Shown: positions 1 through 9,891 of the stretch, in pieces
Layout of the letters: the number at the start of each line of letters is the position of its first letter
How positions within the stretch are numbered: the stretch's first letter is position 1
Origin: Mesorhizobium sp. WSM4313
GTDB lineage: Bacteria > Pseudomonadota > Alphaproteobacteria > Rhizobiales > Rhizobiaceae
Assembly: GCF_002294725.1 (NCBI RefSeq)
Contig: NZ_NSFT01000003.1
Coordinates: 62,001 to 126,000, forward strand
DNA: 64,000 nt
Direction: 5' to 3'
Position numbers and translations under genes: made by a program
The notes under the pieces: generated by a model
Database searches by the model: none
Seen by the model: only the letters and a program-made list of their open reading frames with translations
What the model was told of the DNA's origin: nothing

Positions 1-219
1 AGTCCCTTTCGCGAAAATCTTGGCCCCGACTTAAATGATCGAGGTGCACGGAGCGTTCCGCCGAAACTTTGACGCGAACATGGCAAGGGTTAACGCATTG
101 CCCGGGGCGGTTAACGGATCGCTATCGGCGTCTCCGCAGCGCATCATCGCGGCCGCCGACGGTGACCGGGAACGACGCCCAAGCGCCGTGCAATACACCC
201 TTCCGGCGTCGGCTTGAGA

Positions 220-1071
220 TCAGCTGGCGTTGCCGCCGGTGCGCGACAGACCGTCCTTGGCCGGCTGGTAGTTGGGGTCGAGGTGGACAGCCTCGCGGTA
301 GGACTTGGCGGCCCTGCCCTTGTCGCCGCGCTTTTCGTAGATCAGCGCCTGGTTGGCCCAGGCCTCGGCGTTCTTGCCGTCGAGCTTGATGGCCATGTTG
401 AAGTCGGAGAAGGCGTTGTCCTCGTCGCCTGTCGCCAGATAGGAGAGGCCGCGGCCGTTGTAGGGTTCGGCGGCGTCCGGCGCCAGCGAGATCGCGGTCG
501 AGAAATCCTCGATGGCGAATTTGTGCTGGCCCTGGCTCTGATAGATCAGGCCGCGATTGTGGTAGGCGCGGGCATCGGTGGTGTCGAGTTGGATCGCCTT
601 CTGGAAGTCGTTGAAGGCATCTTGGGTGCGGCCCGCCTTGCGGTAGAGATTGCCGCGGCCGATATAGGCTGCGTCGTAGTTGGCGTTGATCTGGATCGAG
701 CGGTTGTAGTCGGCCAAAGCGGCTTCCTGATTGCCGAGGAAGCGCTGGATCAGCGCGCGATTCGAATAGGCCTGGTAGAAGTTCGGATTGAGCTGGATCG
801 CCTGGTTGAAGTCCTTGAGCGCCGCCTGGTACTGGCCGCCGCGGCCATAGGCCGAGCCGCGCACGTTATAGCCCTCGGGATCCTGCGGATTGCGCTGGAT
901 GACCGCCGAAAGCGAGGAGATGTTCTCGCTCGATCCCTGCGCCTTGTCGATCGAGTTGAACTCACCCGTCGGGGTCGTCTGGCATGCTGCAAGCATCAGA
1001 CCCGAAAGCAGGGCCGCCGTCAGGGCGAAGCCGCGAAAAGCGGTTTTGCGCTCCACGGTAATTGCGTTCAT
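220..1071 (-). CDS. TPR-repeat lipoprotein
   Basis: Predicted exported lipoprotein made mostly of tetratricopeptide repeats, so probably a scaffold for protein contacts at the envelope (NlpI-like in size, 283 aa). The N-terminus has a basic stretch, a hydrophobic segment and a lipobox ending L-A-A-C, with the modified Cys near residue 30. About six TPR units fill residues ~50-275, each with the A-Y..N-R-G/A pattern, for example 'AYSNRALIQRFLGN'. I chose ATG 1071 over an in-frame GTG at 1083 because a GAGGACAAAG ribosome site sits directly before it. It is transcribed after rpsU, but a terminator-like hairpin separates the two. The partner is unknown. Confidence 0.85.
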   Translation of the reverse strand: MNAITVERKTAFRGFALTAALLSGLMLAACQTTPTGEFNSIDKAQGSSENISSLSAVIQRNPQDPEGYNVRGSAYGRGGQYQAALKDFNQAIQLNPNFYQAYSNRALIQRFLGNQEAALADYNRSIQINANYDAAYIGRGNLYRKAGRTQDAFNDFQKAIQLDTTDARAYHNRGLIYQSQGQHKFAIEDFSTAISLAPDAAEPYNGRGLSYLATGDEDNAFSDFNMAIKLDGKNAEAWANQALIYEKRGDKGRAAKSYREAVHLDPNYQPAKDGLSRTGGNAS

Positions 1072-1133
1072 CTTTGTCCTCACTGCCGCAGCGCCGTCAG
1101 TCCGTTCCCTCTCCGAACCGGCTCCAATACATA

Positions 1134-1172
1134 AACAAAAAGGTGGCGGCGATTCCGCATCGCGCCACCTTC
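1134..1172 (-). terminator. Rho-independent terminator of rpsU
   Basis: Read on the minus strand, a GGTGGCG-type stem pairs with CGCCACC around a short AT-rich loop and is followed by TTTTTGTTT. It lies about 30 bases past the rpsU stop, so it should end that transcript before the TPR gene. Confidence 0.7.
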
Positions 1173-1203
1173 GGTATCCTTCGAAAAGGACGAAAAATAG
1201 GCG

Positions 1204-1470
1204 TTATGAGCGCGGCGAGCGCGATGCGCCGGCGGCACCAGCCGGAGCCGGGCGCGGGGTCATCGGCAGCAGGCCTTCGCGCTGAGCGCGCTTGCGGGCC
1301 AGCTTGCGGGCGCGGCGCACGGCCTCGGCCTTCTCGCGGGCACGCTTCTCGGACGGCTTCTCGTAGTGACCGCGCATCTTCATTTCGCGGAAAATACCTT
1401 CGCGCTGCATCTTCTTCTTCAGCGCGCGAAGCGCCTGATCAACGTTGTTATCGCGGACGAGTACCTGCAC
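1204..1470 (-). CDS. rpsU: 30S ribosomal protein S21
   Basis: Small basic ribosomal protein of the 30S subunit, involved in initiation. The 88-residue product starts [20 protein letters not shown] and carries the conserved R-E-G-I-F-R-E-M-K segment, followed by a Lys/Arg-rich helix. An alpha-proteobacterial Ala/Pro-rich tail ends the protein. An in-frame ATG lies upstream at 1500, but I chose the GTG at 1470: AGGA sits six bases before it, and the family begins at exactly this residue. A terminator follows at 1134-1172. Confidence 0.93.
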   Translation of the reverse strand: MQVLVRDNNVDQALRALKKKMQREGIFREMKMRGHYEKPSEKRAREKAEAVRRARKLARKRAQREGLLPMTPRPAPAGAAGASRSPRS

Positions 1471-1648
1471 GGGCAATCCTGTCTTCGGGTTTGAAATCAT
1501 TAGGCAAACAGCCATAGCTGACATGCCTCCGCGGCGAATTGCACCGCGAATTGTGGCGGCTGATAGCAGAATCAGGCTGGGATGTCCACCTCCGATTGCG
1601 CGAACGGCGATCAAAAACCCGAGCGCTGCGCGCGCATGTTTGCTCGCG

Positions 1649-2035
1649 CTACGCGGTCGCCAGATGGTGGCGCGCAAAGTCCTCGAAAAACTCACCATAA
1701 TCGCAGGTGATTTCCTCGCCTGCGGCGATGTCGCGAATGGCTGTGGCGCCGCCATACTGCGAGAAATCCGTGTTCGGCCGCTCCGAATGGTTCATGAAGC
1801 GGCCATTGTCCACCTCATAAACCATGAAGCCGGGCTTGTCCGGGCTCGGATAGGCATAGCGGTCGAGCAACTCGCGCAGATGCGGCGGCGCCGCCTCATA
1901 TTTATCCATCGGGATCAGCCGGTCGAAATCCGGATCGAGGCGCCAGATCGAAGCGCCCTTGCGGATCGGCTCGGCGGCGAAGACCCCGACCCCTTCGATG
2001 GCGCTCTGGGCAACATAGGTTCTGATCAGCAGCAT
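1649..2035 (-). CDS. SET-domain protein
   Basis: A 128-residue protein consisting of little more than a SET domain, the fold of lysine methyltransferases that use S-adenosylmethionine. Visible motifs are G-V-G-V-F-A near the N-terminus (residues ~14-19), the pseudoknot pair R-F-M-N-H-S (~80) and E-I-T-C-D-Y-G-E (~108). These are the parts that bind the cofactor and complete the active site. No pre- or post-SET cysteine cluster is present. Short bacterial SET proteins are common in rhizobia and their substrates are largely unknown. ATG 2035 was chosen because the homology starts there and a CCGGAACG site precedes it. It stands alone between rpsU and an SDR gene. Confidence 0.85.
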   Translation of the reverse strand: MLLIRTYVAQSAIEGVGVFAAEPIRKGASIWRLDPDFDRLIPMDKYEAAPPHLRELLDRYAYPSPDKPGFMVYEVDNGRFMNHSERPNTDFSQYGGATAIRDIAAGEEITCDYGEFFEDFARHHLATA

Positions 2036-2144
2036 CGTTCCGGTCCGATTTCGACGGAAACGAAAATCGTCAAAATGAACGGGAATGCAAGGCCGCATCG
2101 CAACATTTTGGCGGATGGACATTTCTGTCGTCTGCCAAAATAGA

Positions 2145-2903
2145 TCATGTCCGGTTGATCGAGACACCGCCATCGGCAAACAGCGCGGTTCCGGTGGTGA
2201 AGCTCGACGCATCCGAGGCAAGGTAAAGCGCGGAGCGGGCGATCTCTTCCGGCTGCGCCATGCGCTTCAAAGCATGAATGCCTTCGACGAAAGCGCGCGC
2301 CTCGGGCGTGGTCGTGGTTGCGCCGGGCGTGTCGGTGCCGCCGGGCAGCAGTGCGTTGACGCGCAGCCCTTGCGGACCGTATTCGGCAGCGAGCACCTGC
2401 GTCAGGCCGATCAGTCCGGCCTTGGCAGCGGCGTAGGCCGCCATGCCCGGCATCCCGGCGGTGTAGCCGACGAAGCTCGAGGTGAAGATCAGGGAGCCGC
2501 CGCCGCGCTCCAGCATGGCCGGTATCTGGTGCCTTGCGGCGAGGTAGGCGCTGGTCAGATTGGTGTCCATCGTCTCGTGCCAGGTGGCTGGCGCCATATC
2601 GGTCACCGGTCCCATCACGCCGACGGCGCCGGCATTGTTGAAGGCGATGTCGAGGCCGCCAAACCTTGCGACGGCGAATTCGACGAGCGCCTTCGCATAG
2701 GCCTCCTCCCTTACATCGCCGGCAAGCGCGGCTGCCGTGCCGCCGGCCGCTTCGATCTCGCCGACGAGCACGTCGAGCTCGGCCTGACGCCGGGCCGCGA
2801 CGACCAGGGATGCGCCTTGCTCGGCAAACAGTTTGGCGGTGGCGCGGCCGATGCCGGAGCTCGCGCCGGTGACGATGGCGACCTTGTTTGTTAGGGTGAA
2901 CAT
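2145..2903 (-). CDS. SDR family oxidoreductase
   Basis: Classical short-chain dehydrogenase/reductase of 252 residues. The cofactor motif T-G-A-S-S-G-I-G is at ~13-20, N-N-A-G near 88, and the catalytic Tyr/Lys are in Y-A-A-A-K-A-G (~155). The C-terminal F-A-D-G-G-V-S-I-N matches the usual end of 3-oxoacyl-reductase-like members. The start at 2903 is supported by AGGAAGGATG upstream. The gene is divergent from soxB across 254 bases, which must hold both promoters. The substrate cannot be told from sequence, and linkage to sarcosine use is not shown. Confidence 0.88.
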   Translation of the reverse strand: MFTLTNKVAIVTGASSGIGRATAKLFAEQGASLVVAARRQAELDVLVGEIEAAGGTAAALAGDVREEAYAKALVEFAVARFGGLDIAFNNAGAVGVMGPVTDMAPATWHETMDTNLTSAYLAARHQIPAMLERGGGSLIFTSSFVGYTAGMPGMAAYAAAKAGLIGLTQVLAAEYGPQGLRVNALLPGGTDTPGATTTTPEARAFVEGIHALKRMAQPEEIARSALYLASDASSFTTGTALFADGGVSINRT

Positions 2904-3157
2904 GTCTTTGCATCCTTCCTCTGTACCGGGCTTGCCGGCGGTTGGATGCATAGGTCGCAAATCGACATAGATGCAGCCACCCGAAAGTTGCCTTGCCGCC
3001 ATCGCAGGGGGCATTGCGCGGCACTGGCGCAAAACGGCAAGCGCCGTCGCAAACAGCGCAAGGATGGCGACGCGGTTTCGCTAGTGATACACCTCGCAAG
3101 CCGGGGCAAGGGATGCCTGGCCGCAAATCCGCGAAAGCTACTGGCGCGAGGCTTAAC

Positions 3158-4411
3158 GTGAAGAAATACTCGGTATTCGCCATTGCCCGCGAGGCGATGC
3201 GCGGCCACAGAGGCTGGGAAGAGCAGTGGACGTCGCCCGAGCCGAGGAAGGAATATGACGTTATCATCGTCGGCGCCGGCGGACACGGCCTGGCGACGGC
3301 CTATTATCTGGCGAGCGAGCACGGCATCACCAACATCGCGGTGCTGGAAAAGGGCTGGCTCGGCGGCGGCAACACCGGCCGCAACACCACCATCATCCGC
3401 TCCAACTACCTCTATGACGAAAGCGCCGGCATCTACGATCATGCGCTGAAGCTGTGGGACGGGCTCAGTCAGGAACTCAACTACAACGTTATGTATTCGC
3501 CGCGCGGCGTCATGATGCTGGCGCACAACGTGCACGATGTCCAGGTGTTCAAGCGCCATATCCATGCCAATCGCCTCAACGGCATCGACAATGAATGGCT
3601 GACGCCCGAACAGGCGAAGGAATTCTGTCCGCCGCTCAACATCTCCAGGGAGGCGCGCTATCCGGTGATGGGTGCCGCGCTGCAGCGCCGCGGCGGCACG
3701 GCGCGTCATGACGCGGTCGCCTGGGGCTATGCGCGCGGGGCTTCGGCGCGCGGCGTGCACATCATCCAGAATTGCGAGGTCACCGGCATCAAGCGCGCGG
3801 CGAACGGCGCTGTCAGCGGGGTAGAGACGACGCGCGGCTTCATCGGCGCCAAGAAGGTCGGCGTGGTCGCCGCCGGCCATTCCTCCGTCATCATGAACAT
3901 GGCGGGCGTGCGCATGCCGCTCGAAAGCTATCCGCTGCAGGCGCTGGTCTCGGAGCCGGTCAAGCCGGTGGTTCCCTGTGTGGTGATGTCGAACACGGTG
4001 CACGCCTATATCTCGCAGTCGGACAAGGGCGAGCTGGTGATCGGCGCAGGCACCGACCAGTATGTCTCCTATTCGCAGACCGGCGGCCTGCATATATTGC
4101 AGCACACGCTCGACGCCATCTGCGAGATGTTCCCGATCTTCACCCGCATGAAGATGCTGCGCTCCTGGGGCGGCATCGTCGACGTGACCCCCGACCGCTC
4201 GCCCATCCTGGCGAAGACACCGGTCCAGGGCCTCTACGTCAATTGCGGCTGGGGCACCGGTGGCTTCAAGGCGACGCCCGGCTCGGGCAATGTCTTCGCG
4301 CATACGATCGCGAGGGACGAGCCGCACGCGATCAACGCGCCCTTCACGCTCGAGCGCTTCCGCACGGGGCGTCTCATCGACGAGGCCGCCGCGGCGGCTG
4401 TGGCGCACTGA
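3158..4411 (+). CDS. soxB: Sarcosine oxidase beta subunit
   Basis: Beta subunit of heterotetrameric sarcosine oxidase, which demethylates sarcosine to glycine and passes the one-carbon unit to tetrahydrofolate. This 417-residue flavoprotein has a Rossmann G-x-G-x-x-G at residues ~39-44 ([10 protein letters not shown]). It also has the R-H-D-A-V-A-W-G segment, whose His (about 184) corresponds to the residue that carries covalent FMN in this family. The start is GTG at 3158, with GAGG six bases upstream; the family begins M-x-x-Y-S, as here, and has this length. It heads the soxB-D-A-G operon. Confidence 0.95.
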   Translation: MKKYSVFAIAREAMRGHRGWEEQWTSPEPRKEYDVIIVGAGGHGLATAYYLASEHGITNIAVLEKGWLGGGNTGRNTTIIRSNYLYDESAGIYDHALKLWDGLSQELNYNVMYSPRGVMMLAHNVHDVQVFKRHIHANRLNGIDNEWLTPEQAKEFCPPLNISREARYPVMGAALQRRGGTARHDAVAWGYARGASARGVHIIQNCEVTGIKRAANGAVSGVETTRGFIGAKKVGVVAAGHSSVIMNMAGVRMPLESYPLQALVSEPVKPVVPCVVMSNTVHAYISQSDKGELVIGAGTDQYVSYSQTGGLHILQHTLDAICEMFPIFTRMKMLRSWGGIVDVTPDRSPILAKTPVQGLYVNCGWGTGGFKATPGSGNVFAHTIARDEPHAINAPFTLERFRTGRLIDEAAAAAVAH

Positions 4412-4497
4412 CGATGGGCCAAATGACCCTTATGCCGCTTTGCGATCAACCGGCCGGCGCCCGCGTCGGCCATGGCGAGTTGTAGGATCCACCGAAA

Positions 4498-4794
4498 ATG
4501 CTTCTCATCCGCTGCCCCTATTGCGAGGAAGAGCGCCCGGAACTCGAGTTCCGCAATGCCGGCGAGGCGCATATTGCGCGCCCGACCAACATTGCCGCCG
4601 AGAGCGACGACGATTTCGAGAAATTCTTCTTCATCCGCGCCAACCCTAAAGGCGTCGTCTATGAGCGCTGGCGGCACATCCATGGCTGCGCCCGCTTCTT
4701 CAACGCGGTGCGCGATACGGTCACCGACAGGTTCGTCATGACCTACAAGGCCGGCGAGCCGAAGCCCGCGAAGCTGCCGGGAGCCTCAAAATGA
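4498..4794 (+). CDS. soxD: Sarcosine oxidase delta subunit
   Basis: Small zinc-binding subunit (98 aa) of heterotetrameric sarcosine oxidase. The family's metal ligands are visible as C-P-Y-C at residues 6-9 and an H-x-x-G-C motif near 62-66. The R-x-N-P-K-G segment and Y-E-R-W-R-H, both typical of SoxD, are also present. Its stop overlaps the soxA start (ATGA at 4791-4794), so the two are translationally coupled. Confidence 0.94.
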   Translation: MLLIRCPYCEEERPELEFRNAGEAHIARPTNIAAESDDDFEKFFFIRANPKGVVYERWRHIHGCARFFNAVRDTVTDRFVMTYKAGEPKPAKLPGASK

Positions 4795-7784
4795 ACGCCG
4801 CCTTCCGCATTTCCGGCGCCGGTCGCCTCAGCCAGGCGAAGACTGCCTCCTTCAGCTTCGACGACAAGCCGTATATCGGCATCGAGGGCGACACGCTGGC
4901 CTCGGCGCTGCTCGCCAACGGCGTGCACCTGGTCGGCCGCTCGTTCAAATATCACCGTCCGCGCGGCTTCCTGTCGGCCGGCGCGGAAGAACCCAACGCG
5001 CTGGTGCAGATCGTGCGCGACGATGCGCGCAAGACGCCGAATGTGCGGGCGACAGTGCAGGAGCTCTATGACGGGCTGACGGCCAACTCGCAGAACCGCT
5101 GGCCGTCGCTTGCCTTCGACGTCGGCGCCGTCAACGACATCGCATCACCGATGTTTTCGGCCGGCTTCTACTACAAGACCTTCATGTGGCCGAAATGGGC
5201 CTGGAAGGACCTCTACGAGCCGAAGATCCGCGCTGCCGCGGGCCTCGGCGTTTCGCCGGACAAGCCGGATCCCGACCACTATGCCGCGCGCTACGCGCAT
5301 TGCGAGGTGCTGGTGCTGGGCGGCGGCGCCGCCGGCATCGCGGCCGCGCTCGCCGCGGCCGAAACGGGCGTGCGGGTGATCGTCGCCGACGAGCAAGCCG
5401 AATTCGGCGGCAGCCTGCGCTTCGAGAGCGGCGCCAGGATCGACGGCCAGGACGGCTATGCGTGGGCGCAAGCGGCGATCGCGAAGCTCAAGGTGATGGA
5501 CAATGTGCGCGTGCTGTCGCGCACGACCGCCTTCGGCTATTACGCGCAGAACTTCGTCGGACTGGTCGAGCGAGTCAGCGACCATCTCAAGAGCCCGGGC
5601 CGGGAGCTTGCGCGAGAACGCCTGTGGCAGGTTCGCGCCAAGCGCGTCGTGATCGCCACCGGCGCCATCGAGCGCCACATGGTGTTTGCCAACAACGACC
5701 GTCCGGGTGTGATGCTCGCTTCGGCGGCGCGCACCTACCTCAACCATTACGGCGTCGCGGTCGGCAGGAATATCGGCGTCTATACGGCCAACGATTCCGC
5801 CTACGCCGCCGCGATCGACCTCAAGAAGGCCGGCATCAACATCGCGGCGATCGTCGACCTGCGCGACAACCCGGCCGGACCGGTGATCGACGAGGCGAGG
5901 GCGCTCGGCATCGAGATCAATTTTGGCCGTGCGGTGGTCAGCGCCGGCGGCAAATTGCGTGTGTCGTCAATGAGCGTGCAGCCGAAGAATGGTGGCGGCG
6001 AGCGGACCATCCCGGTTGACGCGATCCTCATGTCGGCCGGCTGGACGCCATCGGTGCATCTGTTCTCGCAATCGCGCGGCAAGGTCGCCTTCAACGACGA
6101 GACCAAGCGCTTCGTGCCGGGCACCTACGCGCAGGACTGCGTCTCGGTCGGCGCCTGCAACGGTACCGACGGGCTGGCCGCCTCAGTTGACGAGGCTTAC
6201 GCGGCGGGCGCCAAGGCGGCGAAGGAGGCCGACGGCAAGGTTGGCAAGGGCGCCAAGCCCAAGGTCGACGCCGGCGAGAACTGGTCGCGCGGTATGTTGG
6301 GCGCCGCGCCCGGTGCCGGCCCGGGCACGACGGTCAAGGCCTTTGTCGATTTCCAGAACGACGTCACTGCCAAGGACATCCGCCAGGCGGTGCATGAAGG
6401 CATGCACTCGATCGAGCACGTCAAGCGCTTCACCACCAACGGTATGGCGACCGACCAGGGCAAGACGTCGAACATGCACGGCCTGGCGATCGCCGCCGAG
6501 ACGCTCGGCAAGCCGATCCCGCAGGTCGGCCTCACCACCTTCCGGGCACCTTACACGCCGGTGACGTTCGGCTCGATCGTCGGCCACGCGCGCGGCGCCT
6601 TGTTCGACCCGACCCGCCGCACGGCAACGCATGGCTGGGCCGCGTCGCAAGGTGCGGTGTTCGAGGATGTCGGCCACTGGAAGCGCGCCTGGTATTTCCC
6701 CAAAGCGGGCGAGGACATGCATGCCGCCGTCGACCGCGAATGCGTGACGGTGCGCAAGGCCGCCGGCCTGTTCGACGCCTCCACGCTCGGCAAGATCGAG
6801 GTGGTCGGGCCGGACGCGGCGAAGTTCATGGAACTGCTCTACACCAATCCCTGGGAGAAGCTGGAAACCGGCCGCTGCCGTTACGGCATCATGCTGCGCG
6901 AGGACGGCTTCATCTATGACGATGGCGTCGTCGGCAGGCTGGCGCCGGACCGCTTCCACGTGACGACGACCACCGGCGGCGCGCCGCGCGTCATGAACCA
7001 CATGGAGGATTACCTCCAGACCGAGTTCCCGCATCTCAATGTGTGGCTGACCTCGATCACCGAGCAATGGGCTGTCATTGCCGTGCAGGGGCCCAAGTCG
7101 CGCGACATCATCGCGCCGCTGGTCGAGGGCATCGACATGTCGGACGAGGCGATGCCGCATATGTCGGTGCGCGAGGGCAAGATCTGCGGCGTGCCGACAA
7201 GGCTGTTCCGCATGTCCTTCACCGGCGAGCGCGGTTTCGAGGTCAACGTGCCGGCCGATTACGGCGAGGCCGTCTGGGAAGCGCTGTGGGCCGAAGGCCA
7301 GAAGCATGGCGCGACCGCCTACGGCACCGAGACGATGCACGTGCTGCGCGCCGAAAAGGGCTACATCATCGTCGGCCAGGATACCGACGGCACGGTGACG
7401 CCGAACGATGCAGGGCTCGACTGGGCGGTCGGCAAGAAGAAGACCGATTTCGTCGGCATCCGCGGCCTGACCCGGCCGGACCTTGTAGCCAAGGGCCGCA
7501 AGCAGCTGGTCGGCCTGAAGACCAAGGACCCGAAGGTCGTGCTGGAAGAGGGCGCGCAGATCGTCGCCGACCCGAAGCAGGCGATCCCGATGAAGATGAT
7601 CGGCCACGTCACCTCCAGCTACTGGTCGGAGAATTGCAGTCGCTCGATCGCGCTGGCGCTCGTCGCCGGCGGCCGCGACCGCATGGGCCAGACGCTCTAT
7701 GTGCCGATGCCGAACGGCACGATCGAGGTGGAAGTCACCGGCATGGTGTTCGTCGACGAGAAGGGAGAACGCCTCAATGGCTAA
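4791..7784 (+). CDS. soxA: Sarcosine oxidase alpha subunit
   Basis: Large subunit (997 aa) of heterotetrameric sarcosine oxidase. In order: an N-terminal 2Fe-2S-ferredoxin-like fold (F-S-F-D-D-K-P-Y... to about 100), a dinucleotide-binding pyridine-oxidoreductase region with L-G-G-G-A-A-G near 173, a second nucleotide-binding half, and a C-terminal aminomethyltransferase (GcvT-like) folate domain from about 600. The GcvT part contains F-D-A-S-T-L-G-K-I and G-E-R-G-F-E-V. Length and domain order match complete SoxA, with no truncation. It overlaps soxD by 4 bases and soxG by 8. Confidence 0.96.
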   Translation: MNAAFRISGAGRLSQAKTASFSFDDKPYIGIEGDTLASALLANGVHLVGRSFKYHRPRGFLSAGAEEPNALVQIVRDDARKTPNVRATVQELYDGLTANSQNRWPSLAFDVGAVNDIASPMFSAGFYYKTFMWPKWAWKDLYEPKIRAAAGLGVSPDKPDPDHYAARYAHCEVLVLGGGAAGIAAALAAAETGVRVIVADEQAEFGGSLRFESGARIDGQDGYAWAQAAIAKLKVMDNVRVLSRTTAFGYYAQNFVGLVERVSDHLKSPGRELARERLWQVRAKRVVIATGAIERHMVFANNDRPGVMLASAARTYLNHYGVAVGRNIGVYTANDSAYAAAIDLKKAGINIAAIVDLRDNPAGPVIDEARALGIEINFGRAVVSAGGKLRVSSMSVQPKNGGGERTIPVDAILMSAGWTPSVHLFSQSRGKVAFNDETKRFVPGTYAQDCVSVGACNGTDGLAASVDEAYAAGAKAAKEADGKVGKGAKPKVDAGENWSRGMLGAAPGAGPGTTVKAFVDFQNDVTAKDIRQAVHEGMHSIEHVKRFTTNGMATDQGKTSNMHGLAIAAETLGKPIPQVGLTTFRAPYTPVTFGSIVGHARGALFDPTRRTATHGWAASQGAVFEDVGHWKRAWYFPKAGEDMHAAVDRECVTVRKAAGLFDASTLGKIEVVGPDAAKFMELLYTNPWEKLETGRCRYGIMLREDGFIYDDGVVGRLAPDRFHVTTTTGGAPRVMNHMEDYLQTEFPHLNVWLTSITEQWAVIAVQGPKSRDIIAPLVEGIDMSDEAMPHMSVREGKICGVPTRLFRMSFTGERGFEVNVPADYGEAVWEALWAEGQKHGATAYGTETMHVLRAEKGYIIVGQDTDGTVTPNDAGLDWAVGKKKTDFVGIRGLTRPDLVAKGRKQLVGLKTKDPKVVLEEGAQIVADPKQAIPMKMIGHVTSSYWSENCSRSIALALVAGGRDRMGQTLYVPMPNGTIEVEVTGMVFVDEKGERLNG

Positions 7785-8361
7785 GGCCGCTGCCAAGACA
7801 AAAGCCGCTGCTGCTTCCACCTCCGTCGAGCGTCGGCCCGCGCTTGCCGGCCGCACGCTGTCGGCGCCGGGCGTCAAGGTCGAGATGCTGCCGCCGGCTG
7901 AACGCATCTCGCTGCGCGCCCCCCAGGCGTCGCTTGCCGCGCTTTCCAAGGCGCTCGGCCTCACGCTGCCGACAAAGCCCAAGACTTCGGCAACCAAGGA
8001 CGGGCGCACGGCGCTGTGGCTCGGGCCCGACGAATGGATGATCATCGACGAGGCGGGCAAGGATCCGCTCGCCGACTGCGCCAAGGTGACAATGCTGCAT
8101 TCGGCGGTCGGCATCTCGCATCGCAATGTCGCGATTTCGGTTGTCGGGCCGGCGGCTGCAGCGGCGGTCAATTCGGGTTGCCCGCAGGACCTGTCGCTCG
8201 AGGCTTTCCCGCTCGGTGCTGCCTCGCGCACCATTCTCGGCAAATCCGAGATCGTGCTGCTGCGCAGCGCGGCCGATACATTCCGGGTGGAATGCTGGCG
8301 TTCCTTCTCGGACTATGTCTTTACTCTGCTTTCGGAAGCGGCGGGCGACGCGGCGAACTGA
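7777..8361 (+). CDS. soxG: Sarcosine oxidase gamma subunit
   Basis: Gamma subunit (194 aa) of the heterotetramer, structurally related to the GcvT fold. An Ala/Lys-rich leader of ~25 residues precedes the conserved part. That part includes A-L-W-L-G-P-D-E-W-M-I-I near residue 80 and a C-terminal R-V-E-C-W-R-S-F. ATG 7777 follows GGGAGAA and overlaps the end of soxA, completing the soxBDAG order. No folate gene (purU, folD) or glyA follows, unlike many sox operons. Confidence 0.93.
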   Translation: MAKAAAKTKAAAASTSVERRPALAGRTLSAPGVKVEMLPPAERISLRAPQASLAALSKALGLTLPTKPKTSATKDGRTALWLGPDEWMIIDEAGKDPLADCAKVTMLHSAVGISHRNVAISVVGPAAAAAVNSGCPQDLSLEAFPLGAASRTILGKSEIVLLRSAADTFRVECWRSFSDYVFTLLSEAAGDAAN

Positions 8362-8658
<297 letters not shown>

Positions 8659-8689
8659 GCTTGAGCAGGTCCTCAGGGGCGCGGGCAGA

Positions 8690-8726
8690 AACGAAAAAGG
8701 GCGGCCAAATGCCGCCCGTTTTCGTT
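8690..8726. terminator. Bidirectional terminator
   Basis: The near-perfect stem GGGCGGC-caaat-GCCGCCC is flanked by A-rich and T-rich arms (AACGAAAA on the left, TTTTCGTT on the right). It can therefore end both the plus-strand small gene (stop 8658) and the minus-strand secreted-protein gene (stop 8747), which converge here. Confidence 0.85.
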
Positions 8727-8746
8727 CGAAGTCTTGCCAATAGTGC

Positions 8747-8977
8747 TCAGAGGCCGGGCACGAACCAGGGGCTGACATCGATGCCGAGCCGCGGGCTCTT
8801 CGTCGTCTTGTTGGCGTCGGCCTTTTCCACCGAACCGGTCGAGGTGCAGTCGAGCTTCACGCTGGCGTTGGTCTGAGCGCAAGCCGCGGGAGCGTGCTTG
8901 GCCGGCTGGCTTGCGCCGGCGAAAGCGGTACCCGAGAAAGCTAGCACGGTGGCGAGAGCAAGGATGGTCTTCTTCAT
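8747..8977 (-). CDS. Small secreted protein
   Basis: Unrecognised 76-residue protein with a clear signal peptide: MKKT, a hydrophobic stretch and an A-F-A cleavage site near residue 20. The mature part is about 55 residues with two cysteines (C-A-Q-T and L-D-C-T-S) that could form one disulfide, and it ends P-W-F-V-P-G-L. ATG 8977 is preceded by GGAGACGG. It is probably periplasmic and its function is unknown. The upstream region carries an unusual 12-base inverted repeat (9001-9074). Confidence 0.75.
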   Translation of the reverse strand: MKKTILALATVLAFSGTAFAGASQPAKHAPAACAQTNASVKLDCTSTGSVEKADANKTTKSPRLGIDVSPWFVPGL

Positions 8978-9000
8978 TTTCCGTCTCCAGTCAATCTTTT

Positions 9001-9074
9001 TCGTACACGTACGATGCAGTGTACAAATACGGTTAATGAAGTCGGAATTCAAGGAGGAATCTGTACGTGTACGA
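9001..9074. repeat. Perfect 12-base inverted repeat
   Basis: TCGTACACGTAC at 9001-9012 is the exact reverse complement of GTACGTGTACGA at 9063-9074, with 50 bases between. It lies upstream of the secreted-protein gene and after the tetR stop. It could be a pair of operator half-sites or a looped mRNA leader. Confidence 0.6.
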
Positions 9075-9145
9075 CAAATTTTTTTGAACACAGGAATCCG
9101 GCGCCGCAAATCAAGCGAAGCGGTGCAAGCCGACGATCAAAGAGA

Positions 9146-9790
9146 TCAGCAGTTGACGGGCGTTGCGGTCAGCGGCGGAATATCCTGTGCCTGCAACCCC
9201 GCCAGCGTGAAATCGCACATGCGCTTCACATAGGCCTGGGCGTCGCCGAACGGATAGAAGGGAAAGGTGATCAAGAGCGAGATCGTACCGTGGCCGACGG
9301 TCCACAGCATGGTGGCGATGGCGCGCGGGTCGCCCTTGAGCCTGCCGGCGGCAACGCAGGCCTCGACGCGTTTGATCAGCACCTTCATGGCCGGATTGCC
9401 TTCTTCCATGTCCGCGTAGCTGCGTCCTTCAGGCAGCTTGGTCTTCTCGGTCATGAAGACGGTGCGATATTCGTTGGGGTTGCCGAGCCCGAAAGCCGCG
9501 TATTCGGTCATCACCGCCTTGAGCGCCTCGATCGGATCGTCGGCGGGATGCTCCTCGATGCGCCGCGCGAGCGTTTCGAAGGCGTCTTCGGCGAGCGCGA
9601 ACAGAATGTCCTGCTTGTCGGCGAAATAGGAATAGACCGACATCGGCGCATAGCCGACCCGCTTGGCCAGCTTTCGGATGGTCAGGCCCTCATAGCCTTC
9701 TTCCTGAACCAGCTTGTGAGCCGCCGCGACCAGTTCGGAGCGAAGCTCCGCCTTCTGTTTTTCGCGGCGTTTCTGAACGCTTAGCGCCAA
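9146..9790 (-). CDS. TetR/AcrR family regulator
   Basis: A 214-residue one-domain repressor. The N-terminal helix-turn-helix is clear: L-T-I-R-K-L-A-K-R-V-G-Y-A-P-M-S-V-Y-S-Y-F at about 35-55. The ligand-binding half ends with a TetR C-terminal WHG-like element (M-L-W-T-V-G-H-G-T). The likely start is TTG at 9790, since no ATG precedes the HTH in this frame; the site upstream is weak (AAAGG). The 5' flank has the palindrome CCGTACGG at 9836-9843, a possible operator. The ligand is unknown; neighbours suggest control of the acyl-CoA cluster or of itself. Confidence 0.88.
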   Translation of the reverse strand: MALSVQKRREKQKAELRSELVAAAHKLVQEEGYEGLTIRKLAKRVGYAPMSVYSYFADKQDILFALAEDAFETLARRIEEHPADDPIEALKAVMTEYAAFGLGNPNEYRTVFMTEKTKLPEGRSYADMEEGNPAMKVLIKRVEACVAAGRLKGDPRAIATMLWTVGHGTISLLITFPFYPFGDAQAYVKRMCDFTLAGLQAQDIPPLTATPVNC

Positions 9791-9891
9791 TATATGCTTG
9801 CCTTTGTGATTGGTTGCCTGACGAAATTATATACGCCGTACGGAAACGGACAAGGGCGCCTCCAGTTCCCTTGCGTGCGCTCTGCGTTTTA

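Noticed and set aside
1..219. Short open frames at the left edge
   Set aside because: They lack ribosome sites and domain features; I see nothing supportable in this stretch.
6183..8243. 686-codon open frame on the minus strand
   Set aside because: Antisense to soxA/soxG and of shadow composition.
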